DNA from: Candidatus Phytoplasma ziziphi
GTDB lineage: Bacteria > Bacillota_I > Bacilli_A > Acholeplasmatales > Acholeplasmataceae
Direction: 5' to 3'
Assembly: GCF_003640545.1 (NCBI RefSeq)
Contig: NZ_CP025121.1
Span: forward strand, 248,001-312,000
DNA length: 64,000 nt
Of the stretch, positions 1-8,738 are shown piece by piece (positions within the stretch are counted from its first letter, which is position 1; every line of letters starts with the position of its first letter). Under the pieces are notes generated by a model that saw only the letters and a list, made by a program, of their open reading frames with translations, did not search any database and was not told where the DNA came from. The translations under genes were made by a program, and so were the position numbers.

Positions 1-1
1 T

Positions 2-277
2 TCTAAAACTTATTTTCCAGCTCCAAATTTAGCTGATTATTCTTTTATGTATCAAACCGCTTATAAAATGAATAAATTCAAATTAATTGATGTGATCGCG
101 ACAGCACAAAAACATATCGATCAAGGAATTTCATTTGAATTATGTATTTCTTCTGATATTACAACTAGAGAATTATCAAGATATTATTTATACGCTCATC
201 ATAAGGGGATTAAAACACTTTATTACACGAGAACCCAAAAATTAAAGATTTTCGAATGCGAAAGTTGTGGTATTTAG
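2..277 (+). CDS. ribonucleoside-diphosphate reductase alpha subunit, C-terminal part
   Basis: The frame is open from base 2, so the gene begins before the window. About 91 residues remain. The large subunit of class I ribonucleotide reductase makes deoxyribonucleotides in the cytoplasm with a small radical subunit. The tail carries TTRELSRYYLYAHHKG, the KTLYYTR motif (the two radical-transfer tyrosines of the family) and a terminal ECESCGI, matching the mobile C-terminal Cys-x-x-Cys that re-reduces the active site. Whether this is the NrdA or NrdE class cannot be settled from the tail, so no symbol is given. It lies 109 bp upstream of dnaA on the same strand. Confidence 0.85.
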   Translation, partial: SKTYFPAPNLADYSFMYQTAYKMNKFKLIDVIATAQKHIDQGISFELCISSDITTRELSRYYLYAHHKGIKTLYYTRTQKLKIFECESCGI

Positions 278-386
278 ATTAATATTTTTTAAATTATTAT
301 TAATAAGAAAGTTTTATTAAAATTTTCTGATAATTTTTTTAAAAAAACCTTTTTTATATATAAATCATTTTTAAAAGGTAAATTAA

Positions 387-1757
387 ATGGAAGAAAAAAA
401 ATTGTCAAAAAAGGAAATTTGGGAAAGTATTTTGGAAGATTTATCTTTTATTTATAGTGAAAAAGTTTTCGAAGAAACTTTTTCTAATATCCAATTATAT
501 AAAATAGAAGATGAAATTTTTTTTATTTTAGTTGATAATGAATTTATTAAAAATAAAATTTTAAATAATTATTTAAATAAAATAGAAAATATTTCCGAAA
601 AATATTCTCAAGAAAAAATATCTTTTCGATTTATTTCTGCAAAAGAAATTCCAAAAGAAGAAAAAAAAATAAAAAAAGAAGAAAATAAAAAAATTGATTC
701 GAGTGATTACTATTTAGGAAATTTAGAATCTAAATACACCTTTGATAATTTTGTTCCTGGGATGAGTAATGAGTTTGCTTTTGAGATGGCCAAGAAAATT
801 GCTAATTCAGAAAAAATAGAAACAAATCCTTTATATATTTTCGGTTCGGTTGGTTTAGGAAAAACACATTTAATGCAAGCTATCGGAAATCATATTTTAG
901 AAAAAACATCTAATAAAAAAGTTTTATATATTAAAGCAGATGAATTTATAGAAGATTTTATTAATAAATTAAGAAAAGAAAAAATAGATGATTTTAATGA
1001 TAAGTACAGGAGTATTGATGTTTTTTTAGTAGATGATATTCAGACAATGTCAGAAGCAACTAGAACTCAAATGGAATTTTTTAAAATCTTTGATTATCTT
1101 AATTTGAATAAAAAAAAAATAGTGATTACAAGTGATAAAAGTGTTTCAGAATTGAAAAATATTATGGAAAGATTAACCAATCGATTTAAAGCAGGATTAG
1201 TAGTAGATATTAAAAAACCAGATCTTAAACATCGTCTTGATATTTTAAAAAAAAAAATATTTTCGATTCAAGGCGAAGGCGAAAATATTCAATTAAAAAA
1301 AGAAATTTTGAATTTTATTTCTTCTAATTTTTGTGATAATATAAGGGAAATGGAAGGAGCTTTATTTAGACTTTTAAATTATTTTCAAATTTATAAATTA
1401 GAAATTAATTTAAAAAATACCAAAGAAGCTTTAGGACCTTTATTAAAAAGTAAGAAAAATGTTTCCGAAGAAGAAATTAATTCCGAAAAAATTAAAAAAA
1501 TAGTAAGTAGTTTTTATAATATTAATATTAGGGATTTGGTTGGTGACAAAAAAAATTCTAAATATACTTTACCACGACATATTGCTATTTATTTTTTGAA
1601 AAAAATAAATAATATTTCTTTTAAAACAATAAGTTTTATTTTTAATAAAAAATATTCTTCTATTTTTAAGGCTTATAAAAAAATTGAAGAAAAAATAGAA
1701 CAAAATGAAGAATTAAAAAAAGTTGTAGAATTTATTTTAAAAAAAATAAATAATTAA
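387..1757 (+). CDS. dnaA: chromosomal replication initiator DnaA
   Basis: The protein has 456 residues, usual for the family. DnaA binds origin boxes and melts the origin. Visible parts are an N-terminal DnaB/DnaA-interaction region, a lysine/glutamate-rich linker near 85-105, the AAA+ core with Walker A GSVGLGKTH (about 152-160) and Walker B VFLVDDIQ (about 211), and the C-terminal domain IV from about 365 (LPRHIAIYFLKK). The stretch that normally reads like GGRDHTTV and contacts the DnaA box is replaced by KKYSSIFKAYKK, which is divergent. An AAAAGG ribosome site sits 8 bp before the ATG. dnaN follows after 33 bp. No convincing cluster of TTATCCACA boxes is visible on either side. Confidence 0.97.
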   Translation: MEEKKLSKKEIWESILEDLSFIYSEKVFEETFSNIQLYKIEDEIFFILVDNEFIKNKILNNYLNKIENISEKYSQEKISFRFISAKEIPKEEKKIKKEENKKIDSSDYYLGNLESKYTFDNFVPGMSNEFAFEMAKKIANSEKIETNPLYIFGSVGLGKTHLMQAIGNHILEKTSNKKVLYIKADEFIEDFINKLRKEKIDDFNDKYRSIDVFLVDDIQTMSEATRTQMEFFKIFDYLNLNKKKIVITSDKSVSELKNIMERLTNRFKAGLVVDIKKPDLKHRLDILKKKIFSIQGEGENIQLKKEILNFISSNFCDNIREMEGALFRLLNYFQIYKLEINLKNTKEALGPLLKSKKNVSEEEINSEKIKKIVSSFYNINIRDLVGDKKNSKYTLPRHIAIYFLKKINNISFKTISFIFNKKYSSIFKAYKKIEEKIEQNEELKKVVEFILKKINN

Positions 1758-1790
1758 AAAATTATTTTAAGGAAAATAAGAAATTGAAAT

Positions 1791-2927
1791 ATGAATTTCG
1801 AAATAAAAAAAGAAGTTTTTTTGCATTATTTAAATCAAATTCAAAAAATACTTCCTCAAAAAACTTTTTTTCCTATATATTACTACATAAAAATAGATCT
1901 TAAAAAAGATGTTTTATTTTTAGAAGTTAATAATAGTCATATTTTTGTAAAAATAAAAGTAGAAGATGAAAGTTTAAAAGTATATGAAGAAGGAATTTTT
2001 ATTGTATTAGGAAGAAATTTTATTGATATTATTAAAAAAATAGATTATCATCTTATTAAAATTGATTCTGTAGAAGATAAATTTTTAATTATTAAAACTG
2101 ATTATTCATATTATAAATTAAAATTAATGGAATTAGATAATTATCATTCTGTTGATTTCATTTTTGATTATCAAAATTGTTTTGAAATAGAAATGGAATT
2201 ATTTAAAAAATTAATTAAAGAAATGATTATCGTTTCTTCGAAAGATAAACAACAAAATATTTTAACAGGGGTTAATTTAATTTATAAATCTCCTTTTTTA
2301 ATTTCTGTAGCTACTGATTCTTTTCGTTTAGGCCAAAAAAAAATAAAATTAAAAATAGATTATTATGATTTTAATATTATTATTCCTGCGAGAAGTTTAG
2401 AAGAATTACTTAAACTTTTGGAACAACAAAAGGATGAAATTGTTCAAATATCTATCACAGAACAAAAATTTTTTTTAAAAACAAATTCTTTATTTTTTCA
2501 ATCTCCTCTTTTAGAAGGAAATTATCCAGAAGCTCCGCCGATCAAAAAAGAAAGTTTAATTAATTTTTTTAGATTAAATAGAAACAATTTAATTAAAGTT
2601 TTAGATAGAGTTTCTTTGTTTTTACCAAAAGATAAAAATATTTTTGATAATGCTGTAGAATTTAAAACTAATTCGAATTATAAATTAGAAATTTTTTCTG
2701 ATAGTGAAGAAATAGGACATGCTTTAGAAGAAATTGAAATTTTAGAATCTTCTTTCGATAGCAATATAAAATCTTTTTTCAATGTTAAATATTTAGAGGA
2801 AATTTTGAAAGTTTTTACTAGTGAGCAAATTACATTTTTTTTCGAAAATTCATCGAAACCTTTTTTTATTATGAGCGAAGAGGATGAAACAATTTTATAT
2901 TTAATTTCCCCTTTTTATTTTAAATAA
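1791..2927 (+). CDS. dnaN: DNA polymerase III beta sliding clamp
   Basis: The protein has 378 residues, the usual size for a three-domain bacterial clamp that rings DNA and tethers the polymerase. Recognisable stretches are the first-domain motif VLGRNFIDIIKKID, a middle segment GVNLIYKSPFLISVATDSFRL (family form: ATDShRLa), IIPARSLEELLKLL, and a QSPLLEGNYPEAPPI segment corresponding to the family's LIdG-yPdy region. The C-terminus is unusually short on the classic PMR ending and reads LYLISPFYFK. The gene follows dnaA closely and is probably co-transcribed with it. Confidence 0.93.
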   Translation: MNFEIKKEVFLHYLNQIQKILPQKTFFPIYYYIKIDLKKDVLFLEVNNSHIFVKIKVEDESLKVYEEGIFIVLGRNFIDIIKKIDYHLIKIDSVEDKFLIIKTDYSYYKLKLMELDNYHSVDFIFDYQNCFEIEMELFKKLIKEMIIVSSKDKQQNILTGVNLIYKSPFLISVATDSFRLGQKKIKLKIDYYDFNIIIPARSLEELLKLLEQQKDEIVQISITEQKFFLKTNSLFFQSPLLEGNYPEAPPIKKESLINFFRLNRNNLIKVLDRVSLFLPKDKNIFDNAVEFKTNSNYKLEIFSDSEEIGHALEEIEILESSFDSNIKSFFNVKYLEEILKVFTSEQITFFFENSSKPFFIMSEEDETILYLISPFYFK

Positions 2928-2964
2928 TTTTTTTATTTTTCCTTAAAAAAGGATTTTTATAATT

Positions 2965-3768
2965 ATGATCAAAAAAAAACTAAAAAAAAAAGATAATAAA
3001 ATAAATTCTTTATTTTCACAATTTGATTTTAAAATAAAAATTTATTTTCTTTTTTTACTTATATTAACTTTTTTTACATTTATATCTGATATTTATTTAT
3101 ATTTTTTGGAAGGATTTAAATATTATGATAGATTTAAATATTTTACTAATCAAACAGTTTTTTCTATTTTATTGATTTTATTTTCTTTTTTTAAAAAAAT
3201 TAAAAATCAAAAAATATATTCTTTTTTTATTTATGGAACTATAGTTAATGGTTTATTAACTTGTTTTGTTTATAATGTATTGTTATTCCCTTTTTATGAT
3301 AGCGAAAAATTTATTATAATGAAGTTTATCAAATCAATTATCAAGTCAAATTTTAAATTGAAATATTTGATTAGTTCATTACAACATATTTTTATCCCTT
3401 TTATTTATTTTTTTCTTTTTTTCTTTTTTATTCCTTTTGATTTAAAAAGAATTAAAGAAATTTGTTATTCTTTTTCTCATCCTGTTTTATATTTATTTAC
3501 TTTTTTTATAATTTCTTGTTTTTACACAAAATGTGATCAAGATATACATAAGTGTTGGCTTCCTTATCCTAATATTCAATGTCCTGATCACGGATGGGTT
3601 TTATTTGATAATGAAAAATATGAACATACTTTTTCTAAACTAATTATTGTTTTTTTAAGGTTATTTATTTTATTTTTTTTATTTTCTATTATTTTTATTT
3701 TTATTTTTATTTGCAAAAGCAAATTTAATAAAAAATTTGGAAAAAAGTTTTTTAAAAAAAGAAATTAA
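2965..3768 (+). CDS. multi-spanning membrane protein, Pr6Pr/DUF1600-like
   Basis: This 267-residue protein is highly hydrophobic, with about six to seven membrane segments and a lysine-rich start and end. Its layout resembles the Pr6Pr / mollicute DUF1600 membrane family: a YFTNQT motif after the first helix, a central LQHIFIPF stretch preceding a membrane-edge acidic residue, HPVLYLF, then a short exposed loop with four cysteines (CFYTKCDQDIHKCWLPYPNIQC) where the family often has YPYPFLD. No enzymatic function is known to me for this family. It sits 37 bp after dnaN and 36 bp before trpS, so it probably belongs to the same transcript. The family match is by memory of the motif order only. 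Confidence 0.6.
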   Translation: MIKKKLKKKDNKINSLFSQFDFKIKIYFLFLLILTFFTFISDIYLYFLEGFKYYDRFKYFTNQTVFSILLILFSFFKKIKNQKIYSFFIYGTIVNGLLTCFVYNVLLFPFYDSEKFIIMKFIKSIIKSNFKLKYLISSLQHIFIPFIYFFLFFFFIPFDLKRIKEICYSFSHPVLYLFTFFIISCFYTKCDQDIHKCWLPYPNIQCPDHGWVLFDNEKYEHTFSKLIIVFLRLFILFFLFSIIFIFIFICKSKFNKKFGKKFFKKRN

Positions 3769-3804
3769 TTTTTTAAATTATTGAAAAAGGTTAATATTAA
3801 AAAA

Positions 3805-4821
3805 ATGATTTTTAAAGAAAAAAAAAGATTAATTACAGGTATTAAACCGACAGGAGTTTTAACTTTAGGTAATTATTTAGGCGTAATAAAACCTTTGATT
3901 CTTTTTCAGAATGAATATCATCATGAATATGATATTTATTTTTTTATTGCAGATTTACATTCTTTGACTAGTTTTCAAGAACCATCTTTATTAAAAAAAA
4001 CTATTCGTGAAATGATATATCTTTGTTTAGCTTCAGGATTAGATTTAAATAAAACAAATTTATTTATTCAATCAGAAGTTCCTCAACATACTTATTTAAA
4101 TTATATAATGGAATCTAATACTTATTTAGGTGAATTAAGTCGAATGATTCAATTTAAAGAGAAAAAAAGCTCTTTGAAACAAGTTAGAACATCTCTTATG
4201 ACTTATCCTATTTTAATGTCTTCGGATATTTTACTTTATGATGCTGATTTTGTTCTTTTAGGTCAAGATCAAAAACAACATTTAGAATTAACTCGTGTTT
4301 TAGCTAATCGTTTTAATAATTTATATGGCAATACTTTTGTTGTACCTGAATTTTTACAATTGGGTTCTATGATTAAATCTTTAACTGATCCTCAAAAAAA
4401 AATGAGTAAAAGTTCTTCTGAAAATAGTTATGATGATAAAGGTTGTATTTATATTTTAGAAAATTTAAATATTATAAAACAAAAAATTTTAAAATCAGTT
4501 ACTGATTCAGGAAAAGATATAAGATACGATTTAGAAGAAAAACTTGGTTTAAGTAATCTTTTGACTATTTACTCTTCTTTAAAAAATTGTGATTTAAATG
4601 ATACTATAAAATATTTTCAAAATTTTTCTTATAAAACTCTTAAAGAAGAAATTGCTGATTCGTTAGTAGAAGAAATTAAAATTATTCAAGAAAAATTTTA
4701 TGATTTAGAAAAAAATGTTAATTTAGAACAAATTTTACAAAAAGGAACTAAAAAAGCAACAATAATAGCCGATCGTAAAATAAAAGAAGTTAGAAAAAAA
4801 TTAGGAATAGATATAAATTAA
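3805..4821 (+). CDS. trpS: tryptophan--tRNA ligase
   Basis: Class I aminoacyl-tRNA synthetase that charges tRNA-Trp in the cytoplasm. Starting at the ATG at 3805 gives 338 residues, the usual length; an in-frame TTG at 3781 would add eight. The 3805 start is preferred because the only purine-rich ribosome site (GAAAAAGG) ends at 3790, inside the longer version. Signatures are KPTGVLTLGNYLG (the TrpRS form of the HIGH motif), FIADLHSLT, MSSDILLYDADFVLLGQDQKQHLELTR (the tryptophan/ATP pocket) and KKMSKS (about 199-204). It is the last gene of the dnaA-side cluster and is followed by a hairpin terminator. Confidence 0.96.
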   Translation: MIFKEKKRLITGIKPTGVLTLGNYLGVIKPLILFQNEYHHEYDIYFFIADLHSLTSFQEPSLLKKTIREMIYLCLASGLDLNKTNLFIQSEVPQHTYLNYIMESNTYLGELSRMIQFKEKKSSLKQVRTSLMTYPILMSSDILLYDADFVLLGQDQKQHLELTRVLANRFNNLYGNTFVVPEFLQLGSMIKSLTDPQKKMSKSSSENSYDDKGCIYILENLNIIKQKILKSVTDSGKDIRYDLEEKLGLSNLLTIYSSLKNCDLNDTIKYFQNFSYKTLKEEIADSLVEEIKIIQEKFYDLEKNVNLEQILQKGTKKATIIADRKIKEVRKKLGIDIN

Positions 4822-4947
4822 AAAATAAAATTATATTTATTTTAATAAATAGAATTTTATTTGTTTATAAATTTTTATTTTTATAATAAATTGAATTATT
4901 TAAATTATTATTTTTTAAAAATTATATAAAAATTCATAATTAAAATA
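4822..4947. other. AT-only spacer after trpS
   Basis: This stretch is almost purely A and T, with no open frame, leading into the terminator at 4948. The rest of the gap to 5179 likewise shows no gene. Confidence 0.6.
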
Positions 4948-4990
4948 AAACCGAACTCAAAAGTTAAATTGAGTTTGGTTTTTTATTTTT
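4948..4990 (+). terminator. rho-independent terminator for the dnaA-trpS cluster
   Basis: A 13-bp stem AAACCGAACTCAA / TTGAGTTTGGTTT with a short AAGTTAAA loop is followed by TTTTATTTTT. It is the first strong hairpin after trpS. Confidence 0.85.
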
Positions 4991-5179
4991 TTAGTTGGAA
5001 GATTTCATAATTATTTAGTTTTATAGTTGATTTGGTTTGGTGATAAAAATAAAAGAATATTAATAAAATAATTATTAATCTTTTTAGACAAAAGATATTT
5101 TAACTAATTTTTACATAATTGGTTATACCTTTTTGTTATTTATTTAAATATTTATTACCTATTATTGGTTTGTTAAATA

Positions 5180-5211
5180 AAAAAAGACTCTCGAAAGAGA
5201 GCTTTTTTAAT
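5180..5211 (-). terminator. terminator of the minus-strand SVM gene
   Basis: The perfect stem AAAAAAGACTCTC / GAGAGCTTTTTT with a GAAA loop has a U-run on either strand. It lies 25 bp past the stop of the effector gene on the minus strand, so that is its likely client. Confidence 0.8.
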
Positions 5212-5235
5212 AAAAAAATTTTTGCGTTAATTTTT

Positions 5236-5595
5236 TTAATATCTTCTATGGTTATTATTTTGATGATTTGAAGCGTTATTTATTCTTTGTTGTTGCAATT
5301 GATCTCTGAGAATTAATTGTTGATGCATTTCATTTATTCGATTTAAAACTCGATTTAAGGCTTCTGAGATATTTCTCATTCTACTTAAACGTGTTTCACT
5401 ATCTAAACTTAAATTATTAAAAGTATTATTTAATTGTTGTAATAAATTGATTTGTTCTTCTTGGAGTTGTATTATTCTTTGTTCTAAAACTATTCCAGGA
5501 GAAGCGTATAAAACATTGTTGTTAAATATAAATAATACTAAATCAATTAAGAAAAACAATTTAAAGAATGATAAATATTTTTTTGATTTAAACAT
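5236..5595 (-). CDS. SVM-type secreted protein (candidate effector)
   Basis: This 119-residue protein starts with MFKSKKYLSFFKLFFLIDLV, the phytoplasma SVM signal sequence (short basic start, then a hydrophobic core), with probable cleavage near VLYAS (about residue 32). Phytoplasmas lack a cell wall, so Sec-exported proteins of this kind reach the host cytoplasm or phloem. The mature part (about 87 residues) is two glutamine/asparagine-rich amphipathic helices separated near NNLSLDSETRLSRM, and is free of cysteine. It is a clear paralogue of the SVM gene at 28691 in the PMU (shared NLLQQL, RVL..IN, QQLILRDQ). The size and helical-hairpin look recall phyllogens (SAP54/PHYL1), but that is inference. 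RBS AAAGGAG lies 12 bp upstream. Confidence 0.85.
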   Translation of the reverse strand: MFKSKKYLSFFKLFFLIDLVLFIFNNNVLYASPGIVLEQRIIQLQEEQINLLQQLNNTFNNLSLDSETRLSRMRNISEALNRVLNRINEMHQQLILRDQLQQQRINNASNHQNNNHRRY

Positions 5596-5616
5596 TTACT
5601 AATACTCCTTTTATTT

Positions 5617-5739
5617 TTATTCCTCATCTGAGGAGATTTTGTAGAGTAATTTTAATGAGGAAAGAGTTTTACTTTGATCACTATTTAAAGATTTGATAAT
5701 AATAGTTAATAAATATTTTTTGAAAAAATTATTATTCAT
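5617..5739 (-). pseudogene. internally deleted remnant of the SVM-operon coiled-coil gene
   Basis: A 40-codon frame begins MNNNFFKKYLLTIII and ends LLYKISSDEE. The start matches the gene at 27551 (MNNNNFFKKYLA) and the end matches that gene's C-terminus (SLYEIASAEE), so the middle, over 300 codons, has been deleted in frame. It has the same position: directly upstream of an SVM gene and downstream of the same inverted-repeat promoter. It has an intact RBS (GAAAGGA) and could still be translated as a small peptide. Confidence 0.7.
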
Positions 5740-5758
5740 AAATTTCATTTCCTTTCTT

Positions 5759-5817
5759 ATAATAGTGATTATTATCAAATATTGAAATTAGAATATATCA
5801 CTATTATATAACTTTAT
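5759..5817 (-). promoter_or_regulatory. effector-operon promoter/operator with 11-bp inverted repeat
   Basis: Read on the minus strand, a TATAAT box runs directly into ATAATAGTGAT (5807-5797), and a perfect inverse copy ATCACTATTAT lies at 5769-5759, 27 bp apart, followed by the ribosome site and start of the remnant gene. The same 11-27-11 layout occurs at 27483-27531. It is probably an operator or a 5'-UTR hairpin controlling the effector operon. Confidence 0.65.
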
Positions 5818-6400
5818 GAATTAAATGTTTAATAAAAATTTTTTATTTATTTGCTATGATGATTTTATCTATTTTAGAACGACGTTCTTTTTGTAAATGT
5901 TGTTGTATGAGTGTAAGAAAGTATATAATTTATGAAAAATATAAAAAAAATTATTGAAAATAATAAACAAATATTTATTTTTTAATAATGCTTTAATTAT
6001 TTTAATTTCAATTTTAATTTGTTTGTTTAGAATCTAAAATTAAAAAAAATAATTTATACTATTAGTAATTATTTTTTGAGAATTTATTTTATGGTAATTT
6101 TAAAAAAAATCTTTATTTTTGGTCAACTCCATAATAATAATTTAATCTTAAAAAAAACATGATAAAAAAATGAATATATTCGTTTTTTTCTTTACTTTTT
6201 TCTAAAAATAATAAGTTTTTTTATTTTTTATCTTCGCAAATAAATTTAAATATTTCATAATTTATATGAATTTGATTTGTTGTTCAATTAAATATTGACA
6301 TTTTTTAATTTTATTATGTATTTTTTATTTTTTTGTTATTATTTTTAGTTTTTATTTGTGAACGGGTTAGATTTGTTCTTTGTATAGGTTTGATAGGTTT
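5818..6400. other. gene-free AT-rich stretch
   Basis: I find no convincing frame. Short low-complexity pieces only; it reads as eroded DNA between the effector promoter and the orphan terminator at 6401. Confidence 0.5.
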
Positions 6401-6434
6401 AAAAAATAGCTATTTACATAGCTATTTTTTTTAA
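6401..6434 (+). terminator. orphan hairpin terminator
   Basis: The stem AAAAAATAGCTAT / ATAGCTATTTTTTTT has a TTAC loop. No intact gene precedes it on either strand within 500 bp, so it is either a leftover of a lost gene or the end of a small RNA. Confidence 0.6.
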
Positions 6435-6850
6435 TAAGAATACTATATATTTAGATATTAAAATGTTATATTAAAAAAATTTTATTTTTTTAAATTGAAT
6501 TAAAGAAAAAAATTATAAATAAATTTTTAAAATTAATTTATCAAAAAAACAATCTTTTTTTGTTTAAAAAAATAATTTTTATTTTATAACCTTTTTCTTT
6601 TTTGTATTGATTGATTTCAGAAATAGTATTTATTTTTTTTGTTTATTTTTTTAAAAATTAAAATTTTTTTTATTTTATACTGGACATTTTATTTTTTTCG
6701 TTAGAATAAAAACATAAAATAAATAATTTGGCTTTCAAATTATCAAAGCACGTCATTATTAATTTTAAAAAAGTCTTATTTTATTAGAGTAGTAAATTAT
6801 ATATAAACATGTTTTGAGTTTGAAAGCGTGTTTTTTAACAAAAAATATTT
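6435..6850. other. gene-free stretch
   Basis: AT-rich with no open frame that looks coding. Nothing further recognised. Confidence 0.45.
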
Positions 6851-6854
6851 TAAT

Positions 6855-6982
6855 ATAGGTTTAACAGTTTACAGTGTTTTTTACAGTAATAAAATTTTCG
6901 TTTACATAATATTTACATATCTTTTGCATATGTTTTACATATATAAATCTTACATATAAATACTTTTACATGACTTTTAAAT
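6855..6982. repeat. clustered TTTACA(T/G) repeats, iteron-like
   Basis: At least eight loose copies of TTTACAG or TTTACAT(AT) occur in about 125 bp (for example TTTAACAGTTTACAG, TTTACATAATA, TTTACATATC, TTTTACATATA, TTTTACATGAC), mostly 10-17 bp apart. They resemble the TAACAGTTT array at 39347 in the PMU. A relic replication or regulatory region is possible. Confidence 0.45.
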
Positions 6983-7027
6983 ATATTTTTATAATTTTTT
7001 TATATAATTTTTATGTTTTTGATACTT

Positions 7028-7057
7028 AAAAACGAGCGTGGGTTGCTCGTTTTTTAT
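7028..7057 (+). terminator. orphan hairpin terminator
   Basis: The stem AAAACGAGC / GCTCGTTTT with loop GTGGGTT is followed by a run of T. It is the only GC-rich stem in this region. There is no intact gene immediately upstream. Confidence 0.6.
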
Positions 7058-7104
7058 TTATATACTTTTTTTTATTGTTTTAATGTTTTTTTTATTTATT
7101 TGTT

Positions 7105-7420
7105 TTATTTCCTCGGCGTTTTATATTTTTTTGCATATATATAATTTATTTTTTCCATTGATTGTTTTAAATGTTTTTTATCGTCGATTAAAAAACCATT
7201 TAAACTTGCAATCATTGAGTTTCTAATTTTAATTTTTCTATATATTATTTCGATTTCTTTTATAAATATTTTATATTTGTTTTTTATTTCAATTTTTGTC
7301 AATAATTGTTTTAATTTGCCCTCGTATTTGTTTAATTCTTTTATTGATTCTTTTTTAAATATTTGTCAGTTCTTTCTAATGTTTTAAATCTTTTGCTGTA
7401 GTTTTTTATTATACATTTTT
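7105..7420 (-). pseudogene. decayed coding remnant of unknown function
   Basis: On the minus strand a 65-codon frame (ends AKKYKTPRK) continues upstream in the same frame as KKESIKELNKYEGKLKQL and, after one frame change near 7350, as RFKTLERTDKYLK. Charged, helical composition suggests a coiled-coil protein fragment. Further upstream (to about 7830) another short piece, KKKQFLGDEEALEEI, is visible between stops. Probably one eroded gene; I do not recognise the family. Confidence 0.4.
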
Positions 7421-8080
7421 TTATTTCTAGTTACTTTATTTATATATTTTTTAAATCATTAATAGGTTTTTTTTATTGTAGTTTTAAAATAAAACCTTTA
7501 CGACTTTTTTATTTGTATGTATACGTTTATATATCTTTATGTCCTCCGCGTGTTTTTTATTTCTCGTTTTTTTTGTTTTGTTCTTTTATTGTTTCAATAA
7601 AAAAAATTTCATTAATTTCAATTTTGTATAATGTTAATTTTTGTTATTTTATTATTTATTATTTTTTTTAAATTCTCATCATTATGGTTTTGTTAATGTG
7701 TAGCACGTTTTTATTTTAAATTTTAAAAAAAATTGTTATCTCTTCTAATGCTTCTTCGTCTCCTAAGAATTGTTTTTTCTTTAATAAATTAATTTTAATT
7801 TTTTTTATATCCTTTTTGTTTTCATTTAGTCAAAATATATATCTTTTTTATTTTATAAAAATATTTTTTTATATGTTTTTTTAATACAAAAACATAATCA
7901 AACTATTTATCTAAATATCTACAACAAAAGTAAAATTTTTAATCTGTTCATTATAATAAATTTATCAAACTTATATTTGATATATTTTTTGTAAATTAAA
8001 ATAAAGCTAATATTTGTTTTTTTTTGTTATATAATAAAGTTAATTTAATTAAAAAAATTTTAGAAAAAGGAAATTAAATA
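7421..8080. other. eroded region with minus-strand coding scraps
   Basis: Stops in all frames. Only the short minus-strand scrap near 7740-7830 looks once-coding. The last 100 bp lead into the ribosome site (AAAAAGGAAA) of the next gene. Confidence 0.4.
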
Positions 8081-8623
8081 ATGAAATATCACCAATTTTA
8101 TACCAAAAATAAAAAAATAATTGTTTTGATTTTAATTGGTTTGATTTTAATTGTTGGTTTAGGGATTGGTTTTTGTGTTGTTTCGTTTTCTAAAAAAAAA
8201 GAAATAATGGACCAATCTAATGAGCAAACAAGAAATTATATTCCCGAACATAATCCATCTACTAATATACCAATGAAATTAACTAATTGTCGACTCGATA
8301 AAACAATAGAAAATATTGTTGAATATGATCTATCTACTAACAACCAAATTAAATCAACTAATTTTCGATCAGACGGTCAAACAATAGAAAATATCATTGA
8401 ATTTAATCCATCTAATGAAAAAAAATTAAATCAACTAATTTTCGATCAGACGGTCAAACAATAGAAAATATCATTGAATTTAATCCATCTAATGAAAAAA
8501 AAATTAAAGAAACTAAATTTCGATCCGACGGAACAACAATAGACTATATCACTGAATACGATTTATCTACTGGCGTTGAAATTCGAACAACTTATATATA
8601 ATCCTGATGGCTCGATAAGATAA
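8081..8623 (+). pseudogene. DUF2963-type repeat membrane protein, frameshifted
   Basis: It starts MKYHQFYTKNKKII with one membrane segment (about residues 12-36), then repeats of the DUF2963 type (TIENIVEYDLSTNNQIKSTNFRSDGQ) common in phytoplasma PMUs. The first frame stops at 8464, because the run of eight A at about 8417 is one short of the nine A in the parallel repeat downstream. In the shifted frame the repeats go on (KETKFRSDGTTIDYITEYDLSTG), and a second break (an extra TA in TATATATA near 8595) precedes a final YNPDGSIR. Both lesions are at simple repeats, so slippage or decay is possible. Function of DUF2963 is unknown. Confidence 0.65.
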
Positions 8624-8738
8624 AATTAACTTTAATAATTTTTTTAAAAAATTAAAATAAAGTAAAATAAAAAATGCAAATTAATTATTAGAAAAATAAA
8701 CTCTTAATAAATAAGAAATAGAAAGGCTTTATTAAAAA

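Noticed and set aside
278-386. oriC with DnaA boxes upstream of dnaA
   Set aside because: No TTATCCACA-like cluster on either strand; only AT-rich spacer.
7038-7226. 62-codon + strand frame
   Set aside because: Poly-T translation (F, L, I runs); the minus strand of the same segment looks more like former coding sequence.
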